A stretch of DNA of 64,000 bases. Origin: Brevibacillus brevis (GTDB lineage: Bacteria; Bacillota; Bacilli; Brevibacillales; Brevibacillaceae). Under the pieces are notes generated by a model, which was given only the letters and a program-made list of their open reading frames with translations, ran no database searches and was not told where the DNA came from. The stretch is taken from assembly GCF_022026395.1 (NCBI RefSeq), contig NZ_CP041767.1, positions 422,001 to 486,000 on the forward strand, read 5' to 3'. The first letter of the stretch is position 1; the number at the start of each line of letters is the position of its first letter. The position numbers were made by a program, and so were the translations under genes. Below, piece by piece: positions 24,742 through 33,459 of the stretch.

Positions 24742-26598
24742 ATGGACCCCTTTTTGGATTCGACAGCGACTGTTTACGTAGAAAGAGTGATCATCTCGAT
24801 GCAAAGTGCCTACTACTACTTGCGCTTGCGCCAGCATTTTGCCTCTGCGGCAGAGGGTGAACAGCAGGAGATTACGCTTGCCGAGCTGGCTCAAATATTT
24901 TGTTGCACGATTCGGAACACGAAAAAAGTCATCAAACAGATGGAGGAGCAGAAGTGGATTGAATGGAGCCCGGGAAGAGGACGAGGCAATGTCTCGCGGA
25001 TCGTCTTGTTATACGGGATCGAGCAGATCGTTTTGCCTATCGCTCAGGGGCGTATCCAAGATGGCGATTTGGAAGGCGCTATGCAGTTCCTCAATGATTT
25101 TGCCATCACTGCCAAGGGGCGGGAGCACTTTTTTGACTGGCTCTCCGGGCAGTTTGGCTTTATTCAAGAGGAAATCCGTGAACGAAAACTGGATACGCTT
25201 CGCATGTCCTTTTACAGACCGATTCCCGCTCTCGACCCTGCCTTTGTCAACAGGCGCACAGAGTCACACATGGTGAAGCAACTATTTGATACGCTCATTC
25301 GATATGACGAAAAAATGGATACATTCATCCCGCATCTCGCCCACCATTGGGAAGTAAATGAGAGTGGAACAGAATGGACCTTTTATTTGCGCAAAGGGGT
25401 ACTGTTTCACCATGGACGTGAACTGACAGCGCATGACGTCGTCTGGACGCTCGAACGCATTGCCGATCCGAAGACGGGATCTCCCTATCGCTGGATGCTG
25501 GAAGATGTAGAAAAAGTCACTGCTGAAAAAGAGACGATAGTAAAAATTGCGCTCAGACGTCCCAATCAATTACTGCTATCCATTCTGGCAGCGAATCGGC
25601 TTTCGATTGTTCCGGGAGATGTCATTCAGGAAAAAGGACAAGCATTTAGTCGATTACCTGTGGGCAGTGGACCATTTTCGCTGGTGACGAATGACTCGCA
25701 GATGTTCATTTTAGAGGCTGCCCCAACGTATTTTCTCGGAAGGGCTCATTTGGATCGGGTAGAGATTTGGATTGTTCCCGAAAACAGTCAGGATGTGCGA
25801 AACGAGGATTACTTTTCAAAACGAGGAGAGGTGCACTTCCAAACCTTTTGGAATAAGCTCGGGCCGATGGAGCATTGGCAGGAGTTGCAGAGCCTGGAGA
25901 AAGGCTGCACGTATCTCGCTTTTAACCTGAATCGCCCAGGCCCACAACAAGATATCGTATTCCGGCAAGCGCTGGATCGTCTTATCGTGCGCGAGAAAAT
26001 GATTACGGAGCTGCGCGGCAATCGGTATGCGCCTGCTTACGGATTTTTACCTGAAAACAAGGATGTGCCTGGTGGTGGAGTGGCCTGGGATGGGGATTTC
26101 AAAGACTGGCATGATCATCAACCGATACAGTTGTTTACGTACGAAGGGGCAGGCAACGAAAATAATGCGGAATGGTTACGGCAGCATTTGGCGGATGAGG
26201 GCATTCGAGTTGAAGTGACTGTCCTGCCGATTGAGGAATTGAAGAAGTCAGAGGTCATTCAGCAGGCAGATATGGTGGTTGCGGGAGAGGTTTTTGATGA
26301 ACAGTGGGAGTTTGGGATGGTGGAGTTCTTTAAGTCGGATATCAGCTTTTCGCGGCAGTTGTGGAGCCCTGTCTTGCGGGAGCAAATCGATTATGAGCTG
26401 GACGCCTTGATGCTGGAGAGGGATGTGACAGGGCAGCGTCATCACTTGCAGGAGGTCGAGAGACTGCTGCGTGAGCAGTGCGCGATGCTGTTTTTATACC
26501 ATACGCGTCAGCATTCTGCTTACCATTCGGCTCTGGCCGGTGTTTCGTTGAATGCGCTTGGTCTTGTTGATTACAAAAATATTTGGTTTCGGCAGTAA
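24742..26598 (+). CDS. SgrR-family transcriptional regulator (HTH + solute-binding domain)
   Basis: 618 residues from ATG 24742; a TTG at 24733 is the alternative start and the ribosome-binding site does not decide clearly. The N-terminal ~110 residues form the SgrR_N DNA-binding domain (ITLAELAQIFCCTIRNTKKV, WIEWSPGRGRGN). From about 160 to the end there is a solute-binding domain of ABC family 5 (TLIRYDEKMDTFIPHLAHHW, VPGDVIQEKG), used here as a cytosolic ligand sensor, with no signal peptide. Probable control of the divergent MFS gene, only 72 bases away. Confidence 0.88.
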   Translation: MDPFLDSTATVYVERVIISMQSAYYYLRLRQHFASAAEGEQQEITLAELAQIFCCTIRNTKKVIKQMEEQKWIEWSPGRGRGNVSRIVLLYGIEQIVLPIAQGRIQDGDLEGAMQFLNDFAITAKGREHFFDWLSGQFGFIQEEIRERKLDTLRMSFYRPIPALDPAFVNRRTESHMVKQLFDTLIRYDEKMDTFIPHLAHHWEVNESGTEWTFYLRKGVLFHHGRELTAHDVVWTLERIADPKTGSPYRWMLEDVEKVTAEKETIVKIALRRPNQLLLSILAANRLSIVPGDVIQEKGQAFSRLPVGSGPFSLVTNDSQMFILEAAPTYFLGRAHLDRVEIWIVPENSQDVRNEDYFSKRGEVHFQTFWNKLGPMEHWQELQSLEKGCTYLAFNLNRPGPQQDIVFRQALDRLIVREKMITELRGNRYAPAYGFLPENKDVPGGGVAWDGDFKDWHDHQPIQLFTYEGAGNENNAEWLRQHLADEGIRVEVTVLPIEELKKSEVIQQADMVVAGEVFDEQWEFGMVEFFKSDISFSRQLWSPVLREQIDYELDALMLERDVTGQRHHLQEVERLLREQCAMLFLYHTRQHSAYHSALAGVSLNALGLVDYKNIWFRQ

Positions 26599-26676
26599 TT
26601 GTGGAAGATGAGTCTGTCACAGCGCCTCTGGTTGCGCTATGATAAGGCTTACGCGTCAAAAGGCGGAGGGGAAAGT

Positions 26677-27039
26677 ATGAAACGATTTCGATTTGATCAG
26701 CAAGTAGGCAAAACGATTGATCGCTATAATTCCGTCCATGCGACGATTTCTCGTGTTATGCGCACGCCGAATTCCGTTTCGATAGGATGTATCCATTTGG
26801 AGGCGGGTGGGATTGTCGGTTATCATCCGGCGCCTTGCCCTCAGCTTTTTCTCGTGGTGAATGGTGAAGGCTGGGTACGTGGAGAAGGTACAGAGCGCAT
26901 CCCGATCCAGAGTGGTCAGGCGGCATTCTGGATCACAGGTGAAGGGCATGAATCAGGCAGTGAAACCGGAATGACAGCCATTGTGATTGAAGGAGATGGG
27001 CTTGATCCAGAGAGCTTCATGTCCTTATTGGAGACGTAG
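26677..27039 (+). CDS. Small cupin-like protein
   Basis: 120 residues from ATG 26677 with GGCGGAGGGGA upstream; the in-frame extension back to 26599 has no ribosome-binding site. Sequence shows a cupin barrel pattern: IHLEAGGIVGYHPAPCPQLF, LVVNGEGWV, IQSGQAAFWITGEGHES. The metal-binding His set is incomplete (one His in each motif). It follows the SgrR gene by 78 bases in the same direction and may be co-transcribed. Function unknown. Confidence 0.7.
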   Translation: MKRFRFDQQVGKTIDRYNSVHATISRVMRTPNSVSIGCIHLEAGGIVGYHPAPCPQLFLVVNGEGWVRGEGTERIPIQSGQAAFWITGEGHESGSETGMTAIVIEGDGLDPESFMSLLET

Positions 27040-27128
27040 CATCCGTATGTATGATGGTATTGGTTTGCCATTCCACCAACCGTACATAAGCTCCCCAGAT
27101 TACCCAAGAAAGACGGTGTGAAAGGCAA

Positions 27129-27563
27129 ATGACATGGAAAACACATATGGTACTCGGTGCCATTGCAGGCTACTGCGCCTACCCTTCGTGGAAGGGCAGT
27201 GTTATTGGTGCAACGATGGCACTAGTACCCGATATCGATCAAGCAAATAGCAAGCTCGGAAACTTGATGGGACCTTTGTCCAAAATGCTGCAAAAAGGAT
27301 TCGGTCATCGTACGGTTACGCACTCTTGGGTGATTTTATTCCTTCCGTTCCTGCTGTTCGGCGATTCTTTGGCTGCCATGGCAGGACTTTGGGGGATTTT
27401 GTCCCATTTGATCAGCGATATGCTGGTGGGACGCATTCAGTTATTGTGGCCGTTGCGAGTGGGATGGCTCGGCATTCCGGTGTCCAAGTCGATGTATCGG
27501 ATTGTGGATCGAATCGTGTTTTATGTAGCGATTGTGTATATTGTGATCAAAGGTTATCAGTAA
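27129..27563 (+). CDS. Membrane-bound metal-dependent hydrolase-like protein (YdjM/DUF457 type)
   Basis: 144 residues. Starts MTWKTHMVLGAIAGYCAYPS, carries LVPDIDQANSK and GHRTVTHSWVILFLPFL, then HLISDML: the His/Asp pattern of the YdjM family of small integral-membrane proteins annotated as metal-dependent hydrolases. About four membrane helices. Biochemical activity has not been settled for most members. Monocistronic, with a weak terminator after the stop. Confidence 0.82.
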   Translation: MTWKTHMVLGAIAGYCAYPSWKGSVIGATMALVPDIDQANSKLGNLMGPLSKMLQKGFGHRTVTHSWVILFLPFLLFGDSLAAMAGLWGILSHLISDMLVGRIQLLWPLRVGWLGIPVSKSMYRIVDRIVFYVAIVYIVIKGYQ

Positions 27564-27583
27564 GAAGAATGGAAATGGAGAAA

Positions 27584-27616
27584 GGGCCTCCCCTCAGGAG
27601 GTCCCCCTATTTATTG
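27584..27616 (+). terminator. Weak intrinsic terminator
   Basis: GGGCCTCC / GGAGGTCC stem (one G-U pair) followed by a T/A-rich stretch. Confidence 0.5.
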
Positions 27617-27650
27617 TAATCGGAATATTTAGAACAGATCGTGATTTGAA

Positions 27651-27688
27651 TAAAAAAGCTGACATCGGTTTAGCACCGATGCCAGCTT
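27651..27688 (-). terminator. Intrinsic terminator
   Basis: AAGCTG-A-CATCGG pairs with CCGATG-C-CAGCTT; A-run on the left gives a U-run on the minus strand. Ends the large anchored-protein gene. Confidence 0.88.
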
Positions 27689-27730
27689 GCTAGTTGCTAC
27701 TATGAGCAAATTCTTCTTTTTACGAAACAA

Positions 27731-29380
27731 TTAAGGCATCATGAACTGTTGCACGAGCTCAGCGTTTTCATTCATGAATTTATCTGCGTTTTGCATGACT
27801 TCTTGTTGCGCTTCCATCATTTGTTGGTCAGTCACTGTAGCGAAATTGATGGAGTTGTCAGCAGTCATAGCTGGAATTTCCAGTGCTTTGCCAAATTCTG
27901 CTTTGGACTTCAGCTTGAAGCTAAAGCCTTTTGGCATATCTGGAGTAGGGTTCGAGAACTTCACTTTTACTGTGCCGTCAGAATCTACACCATTGTCCGT
28001 CTTTGTCTCGTTCATGGTAACATTACCGGTCAGAGCAACAGGGTTGGAGGAATATTCGTCTGCCACTACGAGTGCAAAGTCATAGTTTCCGGTTGTTTTC
28101 TTGTCTTGCTTGGTTGTCTCAAAAGTGGTCGAGAGGTCCAGAATTGGCTGGTCGGTCTCTTTCATCAGGATGCTGAACTTGCCCTTTGTCTTGTCTTTTT
28201 CTTCTGTTGCTTTGTAGGTTAAGGACATTTCGCCACTTTGCTGGTCAGACAGGTTGTGCAGGGAGTAACGGTAGTACGTTTCAGCGCCTTTATCGTAAGA
28301 AACACTGCTGTAGACCAATTGATCTTTTTTCTCTTTGTCATCGACCAAGAGCTTGCGGGACAAGATTTGATGATCGCTATTCACGAGCACGACCATTCTC
28401 AATTGCTCAGTTGATTTGGCGTCTGTATCTTTTGTATCCTTGATGATGTCATCGAAGGTTTGCTCGTAATTTTTCTTGAATTCTTCTTTGCTGATTTCTT
28501 CTACTTTGTAGCCGCTGTCGAGCATCAGCGTAGCCACATTGTGGTAGCGGCTGTAGATCAGGTCAAAGAGCTTTTGGTCAGCTTTTGCTTTCTCTGCAAT
28601 TTGCTTCGACAGAGCCGCGCCTTCTTGGGCGTTGAAAGTAACGGTGATCTCACGTGCATCTTCCTTGAGTCCTTCTTCAGAGAAAGAAACGTCTTTTTTG
28701 ATGCTTACCTGGCTGTCTTTGATGTTGTCAGCGTACAGCAAGGCATACGGAGTCATGACCGTTTTGAGTTCATCCTGGTTAAAATTGATTGCTTTATACA
28801 AATCGCTATAGGTTACGAAGCGCTTCGGCAGTTCTTCGCCGCCCAGCTTTTCCTTAAGTGCATCGCGATCCTTCAGGTCCATATAAGCGTATTTAGAGTA
28901 AAACTCCGGCAGCTTGAAGCCCATAACAGAATCATTCATGAAGTACTCAAGAGTAGCCAGCTTTTTATCTTGTAGGTGAACTTCCAGGTTCCCCGATTGT
29001 TGATTTTTCTGTTCATCGATGTTGCTTTGCATCACGAGCTTCGCTTTGCCCAGCATGTCGAGAATTTTTTGTGCTTGCGGGTCTGGGATGGTGGCATCTA
29101 AAGCAATATCACTCAACTCAGTGGTGGAGTGAACTGGTTTTTCCAGGTATGGCTTCATGTAGTCTTGGTATTCCCCGTAAGCTTTGGATACGTCGCTAGA
29201 AAACTTCATCATGCTTTCCGCTTCCGCCTGCAGGTAAATCGTTTTTGCACTCTTAAACAGATCGTACTTGGCATAGGCGGTCCCTAAACCACCCAGCACA
29301 ACGACAGCCGCTGCCCCCGCGATCAGCCATGCTTTTTTCTTGCTTTTGCGCGGTGGGTTCACGTTTGTTGCAGTTTCCAT
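27731..29380 (-). CDS. Large membrane-anchored extracellular protein, function unknown
   Basis: 549 residues from ATG 29380 (GGGGAGAG upstream). A short basic cytoplasmic tail (PPRKSKKK) precedes one membrane helix (about 17-38); everything after is highly charged, Lys/Asp/Glu-rich and outside the cell. The C-terminal ~40 residues are a Met/Gln-rich helix (TDQQMMEAQQEVMQNADKFM). Regions around 330-470 look like repeated beta-strand units. No catalytic motif, no recognised domain. Stand-alone gene with its own terminator; a dyad lies 43 bases upstream. Confidence 0.72.
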   Translation of the reverse strand: METATNVNPPRKSKKKAWLIAGAAAVVVLGGLGTAYAKYDLFKSAKTIYLQAEAESMMKFSSDVSKAYGEYQDYMKPYLEKPVHSTTELSDIALDATIPDPQAQKILDMLGKAKLVMQSNIDEQKNQQSGNLEVHLQDKKLATLEYFMNDSVMGFKLPEFYSKYAYMDLKDRDALKEKLGGEELPKRFVTYSDLYKAINFNQDELKTVMTPYALLYADNIKDSQVSIKKDVSFSEEGLKEDAREITVTFNAQEGAALSKQIAEKAKADQKLFDLIYSRYHNVATLMLDSGYKVEEISKEEFKKNYEQTFDDIIKDTKDTDAKSTEQLRMVVLVNSDHQILSRKLLVDDKEKKDQLVYSSVSYDKGAETYYRYSLHNLSDQQSGEMSLTYKATEEKDKTKGKFSILMKETDQPILDLSTTFETTKQDKKTTGNYDFALVVADEYSSNPVALTGNVTMNETKTDNGVDSDGTVKVKFSNPTPDMPKGFSFKLKSKAEFGKALEIPAMTADNSINFATVTDQQMMEAQQEVMQNADKFMNENAELVQQFMMP

Positions 29381-29422
29381 CTTTTCTCTCCCCTTTTGCT
29401 CTCTCTCTTTGCTGAATCCAAT

Positions 29423-29443
29423 GTGCGTAATGATTTTGCGCAC
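29423..29443. promoter_or_regulatory. Dyad upstream of large anchored-protein gene
   Basis: GTGCG-N11-CGCAC with an internal CGTAATGATT that resembles one half of a Fur/Zur-family box; the other half is degenerate. Position 43 bases before the start codon fits an operator. Confidence 0.3.
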
Positions 29444-29594
29444 TCGATTTTGTATTGTACCATAAGGAGGAAGAAGCAGAACGATTTCCAGTAAATTTCT
29501 TCAAAAATGAGGAAGAAAGACCCAAAAAGTTGCATTCTTCCTACTTTTGTATGCATATAGAACAAAGAAAAAGCGACAGCAGGGGGGAGATCAC

Positions 29595-30509
29595 ATGGAT
29601 TTTCGCGTGCTGCAAACGTTTATGGTGGCGGCCACGACAGAAAATTTTCACCAGACAGCAGAAGCGTTGTTCATTGCGCAGCCTACTGTCAGCCAACATA
29701 TACGACAATTGGAAAAGGAATTGGGGATCAAGCTGTTTGAACGGGTTGGCAAGCGCGTTCGGTTAACGGCTGCGGGCAAACGCTACCTGCCACATGCAAA
29801 AGGACTTCTCCAACAGTGGCATAACAGTATGGAAGACTTGCAGGCCTGGAGACAAGGCTATCGGGAAAAGCTTCAACTGGCTGTTTCCCCGATTATCGCC
29901 CGTGCTCGTTTTTCCCATTTGCTGCATCGTTACACCAAGCTCTATCCCGATGTAGATATCTCGATTAAAATTGTTGACTCCGTGGAGATTGGCCCGCTGG
30001 TTCAAAATGGACAGGCTGATCTGGGCTTAACCCGGATGGTGCCAGGAGAATTTCAGTTGTCTACTTATCTTTTGTACGAAGATCCTATTGTTTTTGCAGT
30101 CCCTCACAGCGGTGGAGATATGGAGGCGCCCTTGCCTGATTGGGAGCAAGAGGTGCAATCGAATCGTCTGCTGACCCATAATCACCCGGGTTACTGGGAT
30201 GAGTTGCTGTTGCTTTTGCGTCAGAGGGGGCTTTCCTTGCGTACGATGGCTGTTTCGCAAGTAGACATTACAAAGCGATTCATCGAGGATGGATTGGGCG
30301 TTTCCTTTTTGCCTCGGACGGCTGTCGATCGGGATTTATTTGAAAACCGCTTTATTGAACTTCCCACACCTGGCCTCGTTTTGCCAAAGGTTGCTTCTTA
30401 TTTGCTGGTACCGAAAGCAGGAATCAGCGAGCCAGCGCAGCATTTTATGGAAATCCTGCATTCCTTGTATCCACCGATGCCGCTTGTTCAGCCAGGGGGA
30501 CGGACATAG
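29595..30509 (+). CDS. citR: LysR-family regulator, CitR-like
   Basis: 304 residues from ATG 29595 (GGGGGGAGA upstream). N-terminal LysR helix-turn-helix (FHQTAEALFIAQPTVSQHIR, residues ~15-35) and a type-2 periplasmic-binding-like effector domain. Stretches such as LLTHNHPGYWDELL and DITKRFIEDGLGVSFLP match what I recall of B. subtilis CitR, the repressor of the minor citrate synthase CitA. The gene for a CitA-like enzyme lies downstream, with one membrane-protein gene between, which supports the assignment. Confidence 0.78.
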   Translation: MDFRVLQTFMVAATTENFHQTAEALFIAQPTVSQHIRQLEKELGIKLFERVGKRVRLTAAGKRYLPHAKGLLQQWHNSMEDLQAWRQGYREKLQLAVSPIIARARFSHLLHRYTKLYPDVDISIKIVDSVEIGPLVQNGQADLGLTRMVPGEFQLSTYLLYEDPIVFAVPHSGGDMEAPLPDWEQEVQSNRLLTHNHPGYWDELLLLLRQRGLSLRTMAVSQVDITKRFIEDGLGVSFLPRTAVDRDLFENRFIELPTPGLVLPKVASYLLVPKAGISEPAQHFMEILHSLYPPMPLVQPGGRT

Positions 30510-30522
30510 AAGATAACAAGCC

Positions 30523-30541
30523 TGTAAGGTAGATGTAAGGT
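30523..30541 (+). promoter_or_regulatory. Tandem TGTAAGGT direct repeat
   Basis: Two identical TGTAAGGT copies with an 11-bp period lie 76-93 bases before the DUF418 start, typical spacing for binding by OmpR-family response regulators. A TATACT -10-like hexamer follows near 30574. Speculative. Confidence 0.3.
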
Positions 30542-30615
30542 GAATCGATAGTTTTGATGAGCATATGTATCCTATACTGAACCCTGCTTAAAGACAGCAG
30601 GAGGGAATGACGAGT

Positions 30616-31698
30616 ATGCAGCAGGCTGAACCAATCACTCAGAAGGATCGGATTTATTCTATTGATATTGTAAGGGGATTGGCATTGTTCGGGATTTTGC
30701 TGGTCAACTTGCCTAGCTTTATCATGTATTCGGAAGACGTTCCTATGCCAGTAGAGGCGGGGATCGATGCGTGGATCCGCTTGAGCTATGATTTATTCAT
30801 TCAAACGAAGTTTTTCGGGATCTTTTCGTTTCTGTTTGGCTTAGGTTTTTACATTTTCATGTCACGGGCTGAACAGCGTGGACAAAAAGTATTTCGTCTC
30901 TTCAGCAGACGATTGTTCGCGATGTTTGCCTTTGGTGTGATTCACATCATTATTTGGTTTGGGGATATTTTGACAGTGTACGCGCTACTCGGCTTTTTAC
31001 TGATGCCATTTTATCGAAGAAAGTCTTCTACGATTCTAGCATGGGCAGCCAGTCTGGGAGGAGTGTACATGCTCACTCAAGGCGTGGCACTTGTACAGAC
31101 GCTCAATGGTCAGGAAGTCTATCCGTTTGTAGCATCACTCCAGACGACATTGATACCGATCTTTGTGATGTTTCTGTTTGGTTTGTATGCGGGAAAACGC
31201 GGTTTGATTGCTCAAATTCGCGAGCATAAACCGTTTCTGAAACGAATCGCTACTACTACTCTGGCAATGAGTCTTCCGATCGCAGCAGGGATTGTGTGGG
31301 CGAGCGGTGTCGTCTTTGGTTCAAAGCTTGAACAGGTGAATAAAATATTGGTTGATCTGAGTACGCTGCCTATGGCGCTGTGCTTGATAGCCAGCTTGTT
31401 TCTGTTGTTGGATCGTGAAGCGGCAAGGAAAGTTCTTAAGCCATTTGCCTACACAGGACAAATGGGGTTAACGACATATTTGGGTCAGACAGTCATCATG
31501 ACCATTCTGATTCCTTTGTTCGGTATTACGGCTATGCCGCTCTCTGCTTGGTTTTTGCTCGCTCTGCCGATCTATGTGTTTCAATTACTCGCAAGCTGGC
31601 TGTGGCTGAAGCAATTTAATCGAGGGCCGATGGAAAAGCTGTGGCGTTTCCTGACATATGGACGTAAAAAGAAGGCAGTTCCAGCTCCTGCTAACTGA
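30616..31698 (+). CDS. DUF418 family membrane protein (YeiB-like)
   Basis: 360 residues from ATG 30616, ten bases after GCAGGAGGG; the ATG at 30607 is only one base from that site. Begins with DRIYSIDIVRGLALFGILLVNLPS, the conserved start of the YeiB/DUF418 family, and has roughly ten membrane helices with a conserved C-terminal MGLTTYLGQTV segment. The family is distantly related to acyltransferase-type membrane proteins, but function is unassigned. It sits between the CitR-like regulator and citrate synthase. Confidence 0.85.
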   Translation: MQQAEPITQKDRIYSIDIVRGLALFGILLVNLPSFIMYSEDVPMPVEAGIDAWIRLSYDLFIQTKFFGIFSFLFGLGFYIFMSRAEQRGQKVFRLFSRRLFAMFAFGVIHIIIWFGDILTVYALLGFLLMPFYRRKSSTILAWAASLGGVYMLTQGVALVQTLNGQEVYPFVASLQTTLIPIFVMFLFGLYAGKRGLIAQIREHKPFLKRIATTTLAMSLPIAAGIVWASGVVFGSKLEQVNKILVDLSTLPMALCLIASLFLLLDREAARKVLKPFAYTGQMGLTTYLGQTVIMTILIPLFGITAMPLSAWFLLALPIYVFQLLASWLWLKQFNRGPMEKLWRFLTYGRKKKAVPAPAN

Positions 31699-31796
31699 TT
31701 GTAAAACGTGATCAAAATCCCGTTTTTCTTCTATTTCCCTTCACGATTATGAATCGATATACTGAAGGGAAAAGAGATGAAAATGGAGTGGTGATG

Positions 31797-32900
31797 ATGA
31801 CAAAACAACATCCTTTGGCTATCGGCTTGGATGGTATCGCCGTAGCAGAAACAGACCTTAGTTTGGTGGATGGGATTAATGGACTGCTGGTGTACCGTGG
31901 TCATTGGGCGCGTGATTTGGCTATTCACCACACATTTGAGGAAGTGGCGCACCTGCTCTGGTTCGGACATTTGCCGAGCGAGCAGGAGTTGAAGGAGTTA
32001 AAGGATAAGCTCAAAGCAAACCGTGAGCTGCCGGAGCATGTAAAAGGAATCCTGAAGCTGATCCCGGCAGATGTAGATATGATGAGTGTCCTGCGTACAG
32101 GTGTTTCGGCGCTGGGCAGTTCCTCACACGGCTTTCCGCCAACCATCGATGAGGTGATTGCGCTGGCGGCCAAAATGCCAACAATCGTCGCGTATCGCTT
32201 TGCTTGTCTGGAGGGCCGCGAGCCGCTGGCACCGAATCCGGAGCTGGATCATACAGCGAACTATCTGTATATGCTCAAAGGCGTAAAGCCGAATGCGGCA
32301 CATGTACGTGCGCTCGATGCGTACCTGATTTTGACGCAGGAGCATGGCATGAATGCATCCACATTCGCCGGTCGTGTCGTCAGCTCGACCGAGTCCGATC
32401 TGATTTCTTCCATTACAGCAGCAATCGGAACCCTGAAAGGGCCTTTGCATGGCGGAGCACCATCTGAAGTGACGGAGATGATCGAGGCGATCGGCACGAA
32501 GGAAAATGCAGAGCCGTGGCTGCGCAACAAGCTGGAGAGCGGCGGACGTTTGATGGGCTTCGGACACCGTGTCTATAAAACGGTTGATCCGCGTGCAACT
32601 GCTCTGCGCGTCGTTGCATCCGAGCTGTCATCCAACGATCCGTGGTTCGATCTGGCGACACATGTAGAAAAAGTAGGCTTGCAGCTGCTGGAAGAGTACA
32701 AACCAGGCCGCAAGCTGAATACAAACGTAGAGTTTTTTGCCGCAGCTGTCATGCGCGCGGTTGGTTTGGACGACAATTTGTTTACACCGACATTTGCCGT
32801 GAGCCGTGTGGTTGGTTGGAGTGCGCACATTCTGGAACAGGCAGGCAAAAACCGCATTATTCGCCCGCAATCCAATTACATTGGCTCGATGCCGGAATAA
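31797..32900 (+). CDS. citA: Citrate synthase family protein, CitA-like
   Basis: 367 residues from ATG 31797 (ATG 31794 adjacent; GGAG upstream). Condenses oxaloacetate with acetyl-CoA (or a related acyl-CoA). The family signature GFGHRVYKTVDPRA, the active-site regions EHGMNASTFAGRV and KGPLHGGAPSEV are intact, and the C-terminal TPTFAVSRVVGWSAHILEQ is normal. As I recall it, it is closest to B. subtilis CitA rather than CitZ. A CitR-like regulator gene lies upstream, so repression by it is likely. Confidence 0.88.
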   Translation: MTKQHPLAIGLDGIAVAETDLSLVDGINGLLVYRGHWARDLAIHHTFEEVAHLLWFGHLPSEQELKELKDKLKANRELPEHVKGILKLIPADVDMMSVLRTGVSALGSSSHGFPPTIDEVIALAAKMPTIVAYRFACLEGREPLAPNPELDHTANYLYMLKGVKPNAAHVRALDAYLILTQEHGMNASTFAGRVVSSTESDLISSITAAIGTLKGPLHGGAPSEVTEMIEAIGTKENAEPWLRNKLESGGRLMGFGHRVYKTVDPRATALRVVASELSSNDPWFDLATHVEKVGLQLLEEYKPGRKLNTNVEFFAAAVMRAVGLDDNLFTPTFAVSRVVGWSAHILEQAGKNRIIRPQSNYIGSMPE

Positions 32901-32916
32901 TAAAGACGTTAATTAT

Positions 32917-32948
32917 AAAAGCTATCCGTTATGCGGATGGCTTTTTTA
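32917..32948 (+). terminator. Intrinsic terminator
   Basis: AAAAGCTATCCG / CGGATGGCTTTT stem with a T-run; ends the citrate synthase gene, 20 bases before repeat copy 1. Confidence 0.9.
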
Positions 32949-32967
32949 CTTAGTGCAACATAGAATG

Positions 32968-33367
32968 TGGCCGCGGTGGAGAGAAGAATATTTCCAGTCT
33001 AGGCTCCAGGCTCCGTCCCGCTGGGGGCTTAGACTGTCCGCTCCGAAGGGATTCGCGGGGAAACGCAAAAGTGGTAGCCGCTACGTAGCCCGGGCACGTT
33101 GCGTTTCTTTTGCCCGCGAATCGCTTCTCCGCTTGGTAGGACTCCACAAGTCGCTACGTCTGGAAATATTCTTCTCTGTCGTAACTGATGATCTTCTTCA
33201 ATCTTTAAGTCTTTACGCTCTTAAGCGTCCACCTCTGAAAACGCATCCTTGAAGATACCACTTTGGACGCGGTTTCGCTTTTTGCATGGAGTCGTGCAGT
33301 CAATCCCGCAGGGGGTGGCCCTAGAATCTGAGCGTTTTCTCCTGTTTCCTCCCCACCACAACAGTCG
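32968..33367. repeat. Palindromic intergenic repeat element, copy 1 (deleted form)
   Basis: About 400 bp nearly identical over long stretches to 56009-56506. The first half is a giant hairpin: 18-bp perfect arms AGAGAAGAATATTTCCAG (32980-32997) and its complement (33160-33177), enclosing a second nested stem GATTCGCGGG / CCCGCGAATC with GAAACGCAA / TTGCGTTTC. The second half keeps only the right arms of the second hairpin seen in copy 2; about 98 bp carrying the left arms are missing. Ends correspond to copy 2 but the terminal repeats are decayed. No open reading frame supported; fills the gap between citA and the old yellow enzyme gene. Confidence 0.85.
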
Positions 33368-33459
33368 GAAATATATCTCGTTTTTACAAAGTGCAACTTA
33401 GGATTGCAGAACATGCTTACTTTTGGCATGATAATGAAAAAAAGTAAGGAGTGGAGCAA

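Noticed and set aside
32952..33406. Direct repeat AGTGCAAC(A/T)TAG flanking repeat copy 1, possible target-site duplication
   Set aside because: The right copy is 23 bp beyond the element end, the two differ at several bases, and copy 2 shows no equivalent duplication.
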